Part shown: positions 28,539 to 38,621 of the stretch, in pieces
Layout of the letters: the number at the start of each line of letters is the position of its first letter
How positions within the stretch are numbered: the first letter of the stretch is position 1
From: Schizochytrium sp. CCTCC M209059
Taxonomy: Eukaryota > Sar > Bigyra > Thraustochytrida > Thraustochytriidae
Length of the DNA: 64,000 nt
Assembly (NCBI GenBank): GCA_000818945.1
Contig: KN805423.1
Span: forward strand, 124,404 to 188,403
Direction of reading: 5' to 3'
The notes under the pieces: generated by a model
What the model was told of the DNA's origin: nothing
Seen by the model: the letters and a program-made list of their open reading frames with translations, nothing else
Databases searched by the model: none
Position numbers and translations under genes: made by a program

Positions 28539-30686
28539 TTAGGCCTCGTCGGATGGTGTCTGCTTGTATCGACTGAGCATCCTGTAAAGGCCGCGTCGAT
28601 GCGCAATGTCACGCTTGGCCACGCGACTTGGATTCGGCCGATTCAGGACCTCAACATCGGGATTGATCACGCTCGCATCGCGAACAGATTCTTCTTCCCC
28701 ATCGTCTTCTTCACCATCGGATTCGTCAAGATCATCCTCGTCGTCCATGTCATCCTCCTCGAGGTCATCGTCGTCGTCATCACCATCGTCATCAAGAGAG
28801 TCTTTTGCATCAGTGTCAGACTCCGCGCCATCATCATCGTTCTCGAAATCTTCTTCCTCCCGACCTCCATCCGACTCGACCGGCTCAAAGCCTTCAGGCC
28901 GGCTTGAGGCGTCTTCCGGGACACCAGGAAGATCCGCCATGAGACCAAGAGGGCGAGTGTCGAGCTGCTCTCGCAGCTCGGGACTACCCGTGGCCATGAG
29001 CTGCTCCTCAAGCTCGTTGTATGTGACGGGCTGTGTGGGCCGCCAGGCACCAAGAATGCTCGCGAGGCTGGTGACGACTGACGCTTCCATTTCGCTGGTG
29101 ACCACCCGGAAGACACGACCCATGTCGTTCAGGGTGACGCGGCCCGAACCGTCGCGATCATAGAGGTCGAAACAGAAGCGAATCTGAGACGAGCCGTTCC
29201 ACGACGACGCGGCCGTCGAAAGACCAACGAGGATTTCCACAATGTCTGCGTGGTCGGTTCCCTCACCATCAAAGAGATCGTACATGTCTTCGAGGGGAAG
29301 TGTACCAAAGCCAAGGTCGCGCATAGCAAAAACAAATTGACGACGCGCAATGGTGGGTGACGGCTTGAATTTAAAGAGAGCGTCGCGAATAAGCACGAGC
29401 TCTTCACCCGAAAAACCCGCCTCCCGATCGGTGCCTTCGAGGATCTTGTACAGATCCCGACGAAGACCGCTCTTGGCGCCCCAAGCCAGGGCGGTGGTGA
29501 CGGCCTTGAGCTTGCGGGCAGCGTTGAAACGCTGCATACGCCCAACGGCTACGCTTACATCCTGCTGCGCGGCGCGCTGGATGAGCCAGGGGTGATTGAG
29601 GACGCCGGCCACGGAGATGCGATTCTTCGGATTTACGACAAGCATCTTGGCAACGAGGTCCTTGGCGAGCGCACTGATACCAGAATTGCGCGGGTAGCGG
29701 AACTTTCCCTTGCGAATGGCGCGAAAGAGCTCGCGATCGTCCCGACCGTGAAAAGGTGGACCGCCAACGAGAAGAATGTAGAGAATGATACCCATGCTCC
29801 AGACGTCGCACGCGGGGCCGTAGTCCTTGTTGAGAAGGACTTCGGGTGCAATGTACCCTGGACTCCCGACAATGGAGCTGGCGTGAATGTCCTCTTGGCC
29901 CTGAATCATTGCAAGACCAAAGTCAGTAATTTTGATCTGGGCGTTCTCATCAGGGGTTTGAAAGACAAAGTTCTCCGGTTTGAGGTCACGGTGGACGATG
30001 CCATTCTGGTGCAAGGTGCGCAGCGCGCGCATGATGCGGCGAAAATGGTACGCGGCGTCCTTTTCGGTGTAGCGCTTGCGCTTGACGATGCGGTCGAAGA
30101 GCTCGCCACCCGTGAGAAGGTCCATGATGATGGAGATACGCTTTTCGTCAATGCAGATGTCGTGCAGGTTGATAATGTTTTTCTTCTTGCGCGCAGGAAT
30201 TTTGGAAATGCGTCGCATAACTTCGATCTCGCTCTGCATGATGCCAATGACACGCGCCGTTGCAGCCGCTTCGATTTCGCTCTTGGAACGCTGCGTGCGC
30301 GACACGTCGCGGTTCTGTTGCCGCAGACGCTGCATTTTTGCCTGGTTGTCCTGGACGGCGCGTTCCGCAATGGCGCGGAGACTCACGACCTTGATGGCCA
30401 CCTCTCGCCCACTCCGTTTGCGGATGCCGCGAAAGACGCGTGCGAAGGCGCCGCGTCCGAGCTCTTCCTCCAGACGGTAGTAGTCGAAGACGCTGCCCCG
30501 TTTCGTGCGCAGATAGCTTAGAGACATGGCCATCGATGCTGTTGTCGAGTCCGAGGCGCTTGGTTCTCGGCGTCTGGCGTTGCCGACCAGGTTCTTGCGC
30601 GTGCGGCTGCCGTGGCGCTCGGGCGCCTCGCCTTCATTTTCGTCATCCTTGTGCGTCCGGAATCTGTCTCTAAAGTACGACGCCAT
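28539..30686 (-). CDS. CDPK-like serine/threonine kinase with EF-hand and acidic tail
   Basis: A 715-residue protein from the ATG at 30686. The kinase domain (about 67-350) has a Gly loop LGRGAFARVF, lysine in VAIKVV, HRDLKPEN, DFG in ITDFGLAM and GSPGYIAPEVL, typical of the CaMK/CDPK group. The N-lobe carries a charged insert of about 35 residues (AKMQRLRQQNRDVSRTQRS). After a junction-like segment (RFNAARKLKAVTTAL) come EF-hand-like pairs: one complete loop, DRDGSGRVTLND, and one degenerate partner (FDGEGTDHADIV). The last 120 residues are dominated by Asp and Glu. The order matches calcium-dependent protein kinases of plants and protists; with at most one intact loop, calcium control may be weak. 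It ends 103 bp from the convergent ABC gene. Confidence 0.88.
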   Translation of the reverse strand: MASYFRDRFRTHKDDENEGEAPERHGSRTRKNLVGNARRREPSASDSTTASMAMSLSYLRTKRGSVFDYYRLEEELGRGAFARVFRGIRKRSGREVAIKVVSLRAIAERAVQDNQAKMQRLRQQNRDVSRTQRSKSEIEAAATARVIGIMQSEIEVMRRISKIPARKKKNIINLHDICIDEKRISIIMDLLTGGELFDRIVKRKRYTEKDAAYHFRRIMRALRTLHQNGIVHRDLKPENFVFQTPDENAQIKITDFGLAMIQGQEDIHASSIVGSPGYIAPEVLLNKDYGPACDVWSMGIILYILLVGGPPFHGRDDRELFRAIRKGKFRYPRNSGISALAKDLVAKMLVVNPKNRISVAGVLNHPWLIQRAAQQDVSVAVGRMQRFNAARKLKAVTTALAWGAKSGLRRDLYKILEGTDREAGFSGEELVLIRDALFKFKPSPTIARRQFVFAMRDLGFGTLPLEDMYDLFDGEGTDHADIVEILVGLSTAASSWNGSSQIRFCFDLYDRDGSGRVTLNDMGRVFRVVTSEMEASVVTSLASILGAWRPTQPVTYNELEEQLMATGSPELREQLDTRPLGLMADLPGVPEDASSRPEGFEPVESDGGREEEDFENDDDGAESDTDAKDSLDDDGDDDDDDLEEDDMDDEDDLDESDGEEDDGEEESVRDASVINPDVEVLNRPNPSRVAKRDIAHRRGLYRMLSRYKQTPSDEA

Positions 30687-30838
30687 TGTGATCAAGAACG
30701 AGGGCCTTGCGCACGCTCCAGGGGTCGCGTTGAATCGCGTCTGTTCGCGTGAGAGTCACCGAGATCTCGGCCACCTTCTCCTTTGCGTCAAAAGGCCGGC
30801 CAAGCGCTAGCCAAGCAAAGGCGGTCTACGTCGAGCAA

Positions 30839-30868
30839 AGGCAAGGCAAGGCAAGGCAAGGCAAGGCA
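30839..30868. repeat. (CAAGG)n pentanucleotide microsatellite
   Basis: About six tandem copies of a 5-bp unit in the kinase 5' flank. Confidence 0.8.
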
Positions 30869-31002
30869 AATAAGGCGAGCCAAGACGAGCGAGCAAGCTT
30901 AGCCACGCGCCACGTTTACGTATACTTTGCCCCGGCAGCTGTCCGCGATGACACTGCCCTCTTCCGCCAAGGCCACTGCGTACGGCTCTCGTTGAAAGTA
31001 TA

Positions 31003-31043
<41 letters not shown>
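31003..31043. repeat. (CAG)n trinucleotide microsatellite
   Basis: About thirteen CAG triplets in the gene-poor block, not inside a supported gene. Confidence 0.85.
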
Positions 31044-33283
31044 GCGGTGACGCTGACGACGATGCCACGACAACGATGACACTGACGACCTGCCACGCCT
31101 CCACGAGTGCACGTCAGCAGCGTCGCGCGCGGTACGGAGGGGCGCGGCAGGTACGTACCCTGGCGTCGCGCGCGCTCGCGCAAGGCGCTGGATCACCGCC
31201 CGCGCCGCCGCACAGGCCCCGCCGCGCGCTCGCCCGCCGCGGCTCCGCGGGCGCCGCGCTCGACGCCGCTCGACGCCGCTCTACCGCTCTGCCGGCAGGT
31301 CGGGCGAGCGAAGCAAGCGCGTGCGCGAGCGAGCGAGCGAGCGAGCGTGCGCTGGGTGCTGTTTGAGTTTCTTCACGCGCGCCTCATTTTACGCGCGCAC
31401 GTGCCGCGACCCTTGCAAGGGTCGGGCAGCAGGAGAGGCCTGGAAATGAGAAGGAAAACAAAAGAAAGGGGAAATGCAAACAAAAGAAAGGGAAAATGCA
31501 AACAGAGGAAAGGAAAGAAAGGGAACTCCTACTCGGTGGGATTCCGAGACGGCGGGCTTGTCGTGCGCGGTGACGCGATGATTAGGGGGTTGGAGCGGCG
31601 ACTGCGGCGATTGATTTGTCCGGGACGCTCTGTCTGGATTGCGAAACCTGACTCGAATCATCACGCATGATAGAGACGGCAGAATCAGGGCTGGTGTTGC
31701 GTACGCTCGTTCGTCCCGCAGACGATCGTTGGTCGCTGGTCGTGTAGGTATATCGGGCTGTTCATCTTGCAAAACGACTGGTTGAAGGCGCTTGCACTCG
31801 AGTGAAACGCCTCCGGCAGGCGGACAATGTCTGGTCGGCTGGCTGGCTGGCTGGCGAGCGGGCGGGCGGCTGAAGTTCTCCATCCTCCTCTTTCCTCCTA
31901 TTGGATGTGCGTACCAGCGAGGGTCGCGAAAGACCTTGGCTCCCCGAGGTGGGACGCTGGAGACAGACCGAGTTTTTGCGAGTAAGCATTCGTCAAATGT
32001 TGACGGAGCGGCGGCGGATGCTCCCGACCTGTCTGGCTGGCCGGCAGACTGATCGGCTGGCTGGCCGGCAGCAAGACGTGGTGAGCAAACAGAAAAACCG
32101 GTCTGCGGTTCTCGTTATTCGGCCGGTGGTGGCTGTCGCCCCGAGACTCACAGCGAGCTAGCTAGCTTCAGGCCTACTCGAGTGCCTTTTCGCTCTGTGC
32201 TTGCCAAACGAGGTTGGGGGTCTTAGGCAACAAGTCCCCAGGTAGCTAGCTATTGCTCGGAAGAGGTCCCTAGCTAGCTGCAGCTGGCTGACTGGCTGTC
32301 GCTAAGGGCGGGGCGGGACGGGACGAGTGGGAACGCGCCGCGAGCGAAGCCGAGGTTGGGCTCTTGAACGGAAAATTTAGAAAAAAAAAGAAAAGAAAAA
32401 GAGAAGAAAGGTGGTGGTGCTCTCCGATTCTAATTCTTCGCGTGTGGTACAACCCGAGAGGAAAGAACCTGCTCTGCTGTGCTCTGCTCTCTGCTCAGCT
32501 CAGGCCTGCTCTTTCAGCGCGCACAAACACGTCACGTCGAGACGCTAGCGCCGCCACACGTGCTTCTTTGCGCTCTAGACAGACGGACGGTGGACAGACC
32601 GCCTTGGGACTGCCTGGTCAATTGAGAGGTCCCAAGGACGCGGTCAGCGTCCCACTCGTGGAATCGCGCAGCGGCCCGGGTCGTAGAAGTTTCCTCTCCG
32701 CGCATTTCGAGCTTGGCACGCGACGCTCAACAATAATCGGTCTGGAGACTTGCATTCTGCGAGGCCGCAGCAAGCCTGAGCTCGATCGGTCGGCCGCAGC
32801 CGACCTGAGGCCCTGCGAGCTCGGCAAGAACGAGCGTTTGCACTGCCCACTTCTAGTCTTCTTTGCCTTCGCTAGGTTCTGCTTTGCTCAGCTCAGCTCT
32901 GCTCTTCTCTGCTCGTGTACGACCTTACTTGCACCTCGTACGGCCTTGCTCAGTTGCGCATTTGCTCACGTGCTTGCTCGCAAGACGCGCCACGCTCATC
33001 TGGACCGCGTGTGGTAGACGCACAAGCGCAGCAAACACAGGCTCAAACACGGAAGAACGTAAAGAAAGCCAGGTTCTCGCGTGCGCAGGCGTCGCAAAGC
33101 TGGACCGCTCCGCCGGTGCAAAGAGTGTCAAGTTTGTCTGTCAAGTAAAGCCGTGCTCCCACTCGCGCTGAGTCTGTGATTGGTCGTCCGAGGCCGTCTC
33201 GTGGAAGGTAGGAAAGTGCGACACCGCTCAATTTATTTGGTCTCGCGCACGAGAACGACGTCGACGACGACGAGATTGCCGAG

Positions 33284-35176
33284 ATGCTCGTGAAGAAACC
33301 CGGCGCCGATGGCGTCTCGGATGTACCAGATGTGGCTGTCGAGCGAAGACTTCTGTTTGAAGTGCTCAAGGAGCGTCGCGTGACGGTGCTCGAGCGCGTT
33401 GCCCGTACGGAGCGCAATTTGCACGCCGTTAATCAGTTGCGACGTGCCCAAGGTGTTACAGAGGATCACGTTGGCTCGTACTATAACCAAGCTGTGGCGA
33501 TGAGCGACCTCATGACCGCTGCGACGTGGGGCGCGCGACCCAGCGATTTGACTACTGTCACGAGTGCACCGGCAGAGCTTGCACCGGCAAAAATTGACCC
33601 TGCGTGGCTCGACAGCGTGCATGCCAATGCGCGGCAAGAGGCCGAGGCCGCGGGCGAACCCGGATCGATTGCTGAGGCGCAAGCTCTCATTCGGGCCAAG
33701 ATGGCCCTGGAGCGCGGCGATGAAGAAAACGAGACACCGTCATCCGATCACGGCGGCGGAACAGCTGGCTCGGACAAGGTTTACGACGAGGCCAGCAAGA
33801 ATGACGAAGACGGCGGCCCACAACCACCAGCACGCAAAGTGCGGGGCAAACGTGGCGGGCGAGGATTGGCCAAATCGAATGCTAAGGCACTCGATGCGTG
33901 TGAAGACTTGAGCGAGCTGGCAGCCGGGAGACCATCTCGGACCCGGCGTAAGCCCATGCTGCAATCCGTGGCGACGCGACTGAGAAAGACCATTGTGCGG
34001 CGACCGAAACACAGCGAAGAGCACCTAGACTCGTTGGATGCAACGATTGTACGAACGACTGAAACACGCAAATCGGCGGACGGAGCGCGCACGGTGCGTG
34101 TTCGAAAGATCAAGAAGAGAGTTAAGAAGGTCAAGCCCATGAAGCAGGAGAAAGAACGCAGACGATCCGTGCTTGGCATCCGCAAGAGCTTTGTCGTTTC
34201 AATGACAGACGCCTTTGGCGGCTCTCAACCGACCAAGTCCAAGGAAGCAAGCTTTGAGATGAAGATGGACGAGCTCAAGGCTCTGCGGCGACGCGTCAAG
34301 CTGCGCGCGGGCACCGAAAAGACATCCACGCGAGGAAGGGCCGAAAGCGAGCCCATGGCACCGGGCGTGGAGACCTCGGCTGCGGGTCCCCCTTTGAGCG
34401 AGGGCGACGCGCCGGCGCTGGGGCCGAGACTACTCACGCCACCTACCTTGCCGGAGATGGAGCCTGCGGTTCCGGGCGCCCGTGTGGGAATGCTAACATC
34501 GCAGAGCAAGAGATACCTTGCGAATCGAAGCTCTTTAGACTTTTCTCGATATGCGCTATACTTTGGAGAGGGAACGCGCGCCCCGGGGGGGGCACCGGCG
34601 GCCACGGGTCCGCGTCCTGCGCCCATGCTCGCGCAGCCTGAAACCGAGAAGAAGGAAAGATCTCGGCCCAAGTCTTATGATGCACGAGGTCTCTCGTCCC
34701 AGAGCCGAAGGTTCGAGGTGCAATACGAGCTAGAGCCGAGTCGATCTTCGTTTTGCATGCGCATCAAGCGAAAAGGGAGCGGGGCGGCCAACTTGTTTGC
34801 CTCGTTCAAAAAGAAATCTTTTGGCGCAGCATCTGGTGCCAGCGCCTCAAGTGGCGACGCTTCAAGCTCAAGGCAATTCCCAGATGATGCAGAGGAGATC
34901 CTTCTTGACGCAAATGCCTCTTTTCGAACCGGAGGCGGTCTCTCCGAGTACTCGGAGTTCACCATTCTCGAAGAGGAAGAGTTTGAAGACGACGACGACG
35001 ACGACGACGAGATTGGCGGCTTTTATGGCGCGTATGAAGACGACGAAGACGACAACGACGACGATGACATCATCAATAACAACAAAGACGAGGCGGCGCG
35101 TGGACTTGCGCTAGCACCCAGTATGGGCGTTGGCGGCGCCACAAATGAGGACTTTTATGTTCAGCTCACGTTCTAA
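33284..35176 (+). CDS. Orphan basic/acidic protein, no recognised domain
   Basis: A 630-residue frame from the ATG at 33284. Residues 1-75 are helical and ordered-looking (VERRLLFEVLKERRVTVLER). The middle is basic and low-complexity (TVRVRKIKKRVKKVKPMKQE near 270). Two related short phrases, LTSQSKRYLA near 405 and LSSQSRRFEV near 468, each open a small conserved-looking block. The C-terminal 90 residues are an Asp/Glu tail with long Asp runs. The frame continues upstream of the ATG through about 24 codons that also look coding, to a stop just before a possible acceptor at 33207-33208, so a 5' exon may be missing. I do not recognise a family; a nuclear or chromatin role is possible from composition only. 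It is convergent with the TMEM138-like gene, 17 bp apart. Confidence 0.7.
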   Translation: MLVKKPGADGVSDVPDVAVERRLLFEVLKERRVTVLERVARTERNLHAVNQLRRAQGVTEDHVGSYYNQAVAMSDLMTAATWGARPSDLTTVTSAPAELAPAKIDPAWLDSVHANARQEAEAAGEPGSIAEAQALIRAKMALERGDEENETPSSDHGGGTAGSDKVYDEASKNDEDGGPQPPARKVRGKRGGRGLAKSNAKALDACEDLSELAAGRPSRTRRKPMLQSVATRLRKTIVRRPKHSEEHLDSLDATIVRTTETRKSADGARTVRVRKIKKRVKKVKPMKQEKERRRSVLGIRKSFVVSMTDAFGGSQPTKSKEASFEMKMDELKALRRRVKLRAGTEKTSTRGRAESEPMAPGVETSAAGPPLSEGDAPALGPRLLTPPTLPEMEPAVPGARVGMLTSQSKRYLANRSSLDFSRYALYFGEGTRAPGGAPAATGPRPAPMLAQPETEKKERSRPKSYDARGLSSQSRRFEVQYELEPSRSSFCMRIKRKGSGAANLFASFKKKSFGAASGASASSGDASSSRQFPDDAEEILLDANASFRTGGGLSEYSEFTILEEEEFEDDDDDDDEIGGFYGAYEDDEDDNDDDDIINNNKDEAARGLALAPSMGVGGATNEDFYVQLTF

Positions 35177-35193
35177 TGTGAATGTGTAGATGC

Positions 35194-36143
35194 TCACAAC
35201 ATTGCTGCCCCCGCCAACGACGATGACGATGCCGTCAAAGATGCCGAGGAAACAGGAAGGGCGGATGGCACTGTAGATGTAGCGATCCCGGTCGAGGGTG
35301 CATGACCCCCGACGTCCACGACGTAGTACTTTTCATCAGCCAGGCGAAAGGTCGAGTACAAGACCTGGTGGTAGTATAAGGCTGCGACGAGGTTCTGGAT
35401 GACAAAAAGAACCACGAAACCAGGCATGTCCCAGAGATGAAGCGCACTTGCGGAGCTGGCCTCCTGAAAGCGAAGCTGTGTACAATAGCGAGAAGCGAGT
35501 GAGTGGAAGTGCACTTTATATTGTGGTTTGATTTGGTTGGATTTGGTTTTGATTTTGTTCTTGGTTTTGGCCGCGGCCGTAAGAAATTTTGCAAACATAT
35601 GAAACTTACAATGCGCATAATCCCAAGAACCATGGTGAGTGTGAGGTAACACACTTGCGCGACGATGAGACCGCGAAAGTCAGAGAGGACGACACCGGGT
35701 AGACCGATGCGCATAAGGTAGGTGTTGCACATCATGAGAAAAAGCGTGAGAAAGATGAAGAGCTGAACGCTGGTTTGTACAATGAGGAAGAGAAAGGGCC
35801 AAAAGTTGGTGAGGCGGCCATCCACGAGACCTTCGTAGTTGTCGCTGTTCACTGACGAGTTCAGGAAGACGTCTAGAAACACGAGCAGGTAAATAAAGAC
35901 CGATTTGAGGAGATACCAGACTGGGTTCTCCATTCTGGCCATGAGTGCGACGGCATTTCGCTTTACATTTGACTTGCGGGCATGAGCACCAGACAAGTTG
36001 GTTTTTGTTGGCGCGGTTCTATAGTCGTCCCATTCCTCTTTGGCAAGCCGCTCCTGGTCTTTTTCTGCCACTGGCACGGCGAGCGCAGGCGCTCCTCCTA
36101 GCTCGCTTTCCGCCCCGGCCAGGGGAGTGTAGTCTGCGTGCAT
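35194..36143 (-). CDS. TMEM138: TMEM138-like four-span ciliary membrane protein, two exons
   Basis: Exon 1 runs 36143-35610 (ATG at 36143); exon 2 runs 35475-35194. The intron (35476-35609, 134 nt) has a GTAAGT donor and ACACAG acceptor in phase 0. The product is 271 residues. After an 80-residue hydrophilic N-terminus come four spans: LLKSVFIYLLVFLDVFLNSS, FLFLIVQTSVQLFIFLTLF, IVAQVCYLTLTMVLGIM and VVLFVIQNLVAALYYHQVLY. The pattern and phrases (N-T-Y/F, GLPGVVLSDFRGLI, LVAALYY, RLADEKYY) follow human TMEM138, which is 162 residues. In animals it acts at the ciliary transition zone with TMEM216 and is linked to Joubert syndrome. A ciliary role here is inferred from the family. The N-terminal and C-terminal extensions are extra. 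Confidence 0.82.
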
Positions 36144-37440
36144 TATGCTAGCTCTCTGTGAGCTGACTGTCTCGCTTGCCCGGCGACCCAGGCAAAGGCA
36201 AAGGGTTTGCTCCAGCCCGCCAGCAAGGACAGAATTTTGCTTCAACGCGTGCGTCAAGGTGACAGGCGGCGTGTGAATTCTGCTCTTGCTCGCCCTTGGG
36301 GAGGCCCGGCAGCACCCATCCTGAGAGCGCGCTGTGATGTTGCCGTTTCGCGCGGCGGGGGGCATACTGCGCGGGGACTGGGGCTTCTTACGGTCAAGTG
36401 AGAGGATAAAGTTGCATAAAATGAATCAATAAATTTCTTTATACCCCCCGCTCGCATGAAGGAAAGAAGAAAAGAAAAGAGGGATGCAATGCAGCAGGAG
36501 AGGCGAGCGCGCTGTTGCTTGTGGCGCAGAGCTCTCGCGTCTCGGCGAGGACGCATGGCAGACAGGAGGTCATGGACGGCATGAGGTCATGGACGGCGGC
36601 CAGACGTATCGTATACAAGAGACGGCGGAGGCCTGGCTGGTCTTTTTAAGTGGTGCTCGTTATCCTCAGCTCTCTTTTGTAGCAACGGAAGAGGAAACGC
36701 GTTGCGCGCGTCGCGTCTTGCTGGAGAGAGATACGCGTCAACGACGAGAAAGACCCGACAGACCTCCCCCGCGGGCCGATGGGATATGCAATGGAATGTA
36801 ATGGACTACACGCAGTCAGTCAGTCAGTCAGTCAGTCCATGAGGTGGCATGACCTGCCTGGTTGCCTGGCTACGATACCAAGCTGCCGGGCTGGCCTGGC
36901 TTGGCGTGGCGGATCACGGCAAGGCGCCGCAGGAAGCAAGCTCCCTCCTCCTTCCCTTTTTCCTTCAAAAAAGAGAGGCGGGGCTGAGCCTGCACGAGGA
37001 CGACTCGTGCGTCGCCACACCGGCAGGACAGGGCAGTGCAATGCGATGTAGCGCAAGGCTGCACGTTGGCCTGCCTACGGCTCGCGGCGGGTGGCTGGAG
37101 TTCCTTTTTTGACTTTCAATTTGAAGTAGGTGTACACGGGGCGCGGCGGCGGCGGAAAAGAGATGAGATGAGATGAGATGAGATGTGGTGTGATGAAATG
37201 AGATGAGGCACAATGCGATGTGATGCGCGGCGCGAGGCGCACCACTCGGTCAATGCGCATTGGATGGGAAATTAGATGGAATAAACAGTCAGCCAGCCAG
37301 TCAGCCTGTCAATCTGTCCGTCACAGCCAGACAGTTGGTCTGGACTGGACTGGACTGGTCTGGTCTGGTGCGGTGTGTGCTGGCAGGAGTAGGAAAGATA
37401 AAGGGGAGAATAATCCAAAAGAGGGAGTCACGAAGACTCC
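36144..37440. other. Intergenic, TMEM138-like promoter and PP2C 3' flank
   Basis: Contains CAGT tetranucleotides near 36815-36838, (GATGA)n at 37157-37184, and CTGGA/CTGGT runs near 37335-37370. No credible gene on either strand. Confidence 0.55.
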
Positions 37441-38475
37441 TTAAAAAAGAGACGGATTGAGCTGCGCAGCGAGCACAGTGATATTGTCGGTAGAGCCACG
37501 CTCGAGCGCGAGCGTGGAAAGTTTTTCTGCGCCCTTGTGCGCTCCAAACTGCAAGAGGTACTCGCCAATCTCCTCGTCCGATACAGTCTCGTTGAGTCCA
37601 TCCGAGGCGAGGCAGATGTAGGCGTCATCCTTGCGGATCCTTCGACGAGCGATATATGGCTCGGCCGTGACAAAGGGTTTCATGGAATAGTTTCCAAAGG
37701 CACGCGTCATGGCGAGAACACCGTTGACGCGAAGAGTACCGTCACCGGCAGCGCTAAAGGGGTTGACCACATACTTTACAAAACCGCCCTCATCTTCAAT
37801 GCGCATGCGTTCCTCTTCGTCCTGAGGCGAGTGTTCCCGAGAGAGCTCTTTGACCGTTCCGGACTTGCGAATGACGAGGGCTCGTGAGTCGCCGGTATTG
37901 GCGACCCAGAGATTCATGGGCGTAGACGTCGTAGGTTCGCGCTCGACGACAGCGAGCACGGCTGTGCTGCCGTCGTGGTGGTCCGTGGACGCCGCGTAGT
38001 CACAGAAGCGATCGTCGAGATCCAAGAAGCGCGACTTGAGAAAAGCCTCCGGGTCTTTGAGTAGACTCTCGGTGTCGTTGCTGCACGCGTCGATGAGCAT
38101 TTTGCTAAGGAAGTCGGCGCATTCCCCGCCAGCGTGGCCGTCAAAGACGGCAAAGAAGGAGAGCGTGCTCTCGTCGATGGCCGGCGCGAGGACGTCGAAG
38201 CGGTCCTCCATCGACCTGCGCATGCCCTTGATCGACGACGCATGGTGCCAGATGGGGCCGGACGAAGTGACGTCCGGCGTCTCGTTCTTGTCGTCCTCGC
38301 TGACGCGCAGAATCCCTGCCTTGGTGTGTCCCCCGCTCAACGCGCGGGCGGCCGAGACGGCCGCGGGCGTCGCTGCTGCGAGCTGTCTCCTGCTGCTCCG
38401 CGTCGCCGCGAGCGTCGCGGCGCGCGGGCCTTGCCGCAGCGCCCGCCGCGGTACGGGCCCCAGCATCACCCGCAT
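37441..38475 (-). CDS. PP2C (PPM) protein phosphatase with mitochondrial-type presequence
   Basis: A 344-residue protein from the ATG at 38475; the frame is open further up but crosses tetranucleotide repeats. The first 48 residues have many Arg and Ala and no acidic residue (MRVMLGPVPRRALRQGPR), as in mitochondrial targeting peptides. The phosphatase core follows: RRSMEDRFDV, FFAVFDGHAGGECADF, HHDGSTAV, VANTGDSRALV, ICLASDGLNE and GSTDNITVL, giving the metal-binding aspartates of the family. The usual SRAFGD motif reads TRAFGN, a D-to-N change in a motif that is not always a metal ligand. PP2C enzymes dephosphorylate Ser/Thr using Mn or Mg. I infer a mitochondrial location; the substrate is unknown. 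Confidence 0.92.
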   Translation of the reverse strand: MRVMLGPVPRRALRQGPRAATLAATRSSRRQLAAATPAAVSAARALSGGHTKAGILRVSEDDKNETPDVTSSGPIWHHASSIKGMRRSMEDRFDVLAPAIDESTLSFFAVFDGHAGGECADFLSKMLIDACSNDTESLLKDPEAFLKSRFLDLDDRFCDYAASTDHHDGSTAVLAVVEREPTTSTPMNLWVANTGDSRALVIRKSGTVKELSREHSPQDEEERMRIEDEGGFVKYVVNPFSAAGDGTLRVNGVLAMTRAFGNYSMKPFVTAEPYIARRRIRKDDAYICLASDGLNETVSDEEIGEYLLQFGAHKGAEKLSTLALERGSTDNITVLAAQLNPSLF

Positions 38476-38589
38476 CCTCGTTCCTCGCTTGCACCTGCTT
38501 GCTTCTTCGCCAGCCCTGCCTGCGTGCGTGCGTGCGTACCTCGCTCGCTCGCTCGCTCTCGCTGCCGCGCTCTGCCGCTGCCTGCCTCG

Positions 38590-38621
<32 letters not shown>

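Larger units (their letters stand above)
30687..33283. other. Gene-poor 2.6 kb block
   Basis: I found no conserved protein on either strand. It contains CAAGG (30839-30868) and CAG (31003-31041) arrays, GCTGG/CTAG-type runs near 31836-31865 and 32030-32290, and A-rich spacers. The region must hold the kinase promoter at its left end and the promoter, perhaps a 5' exon, of the next gene at its right end. Confidence 0.55.
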
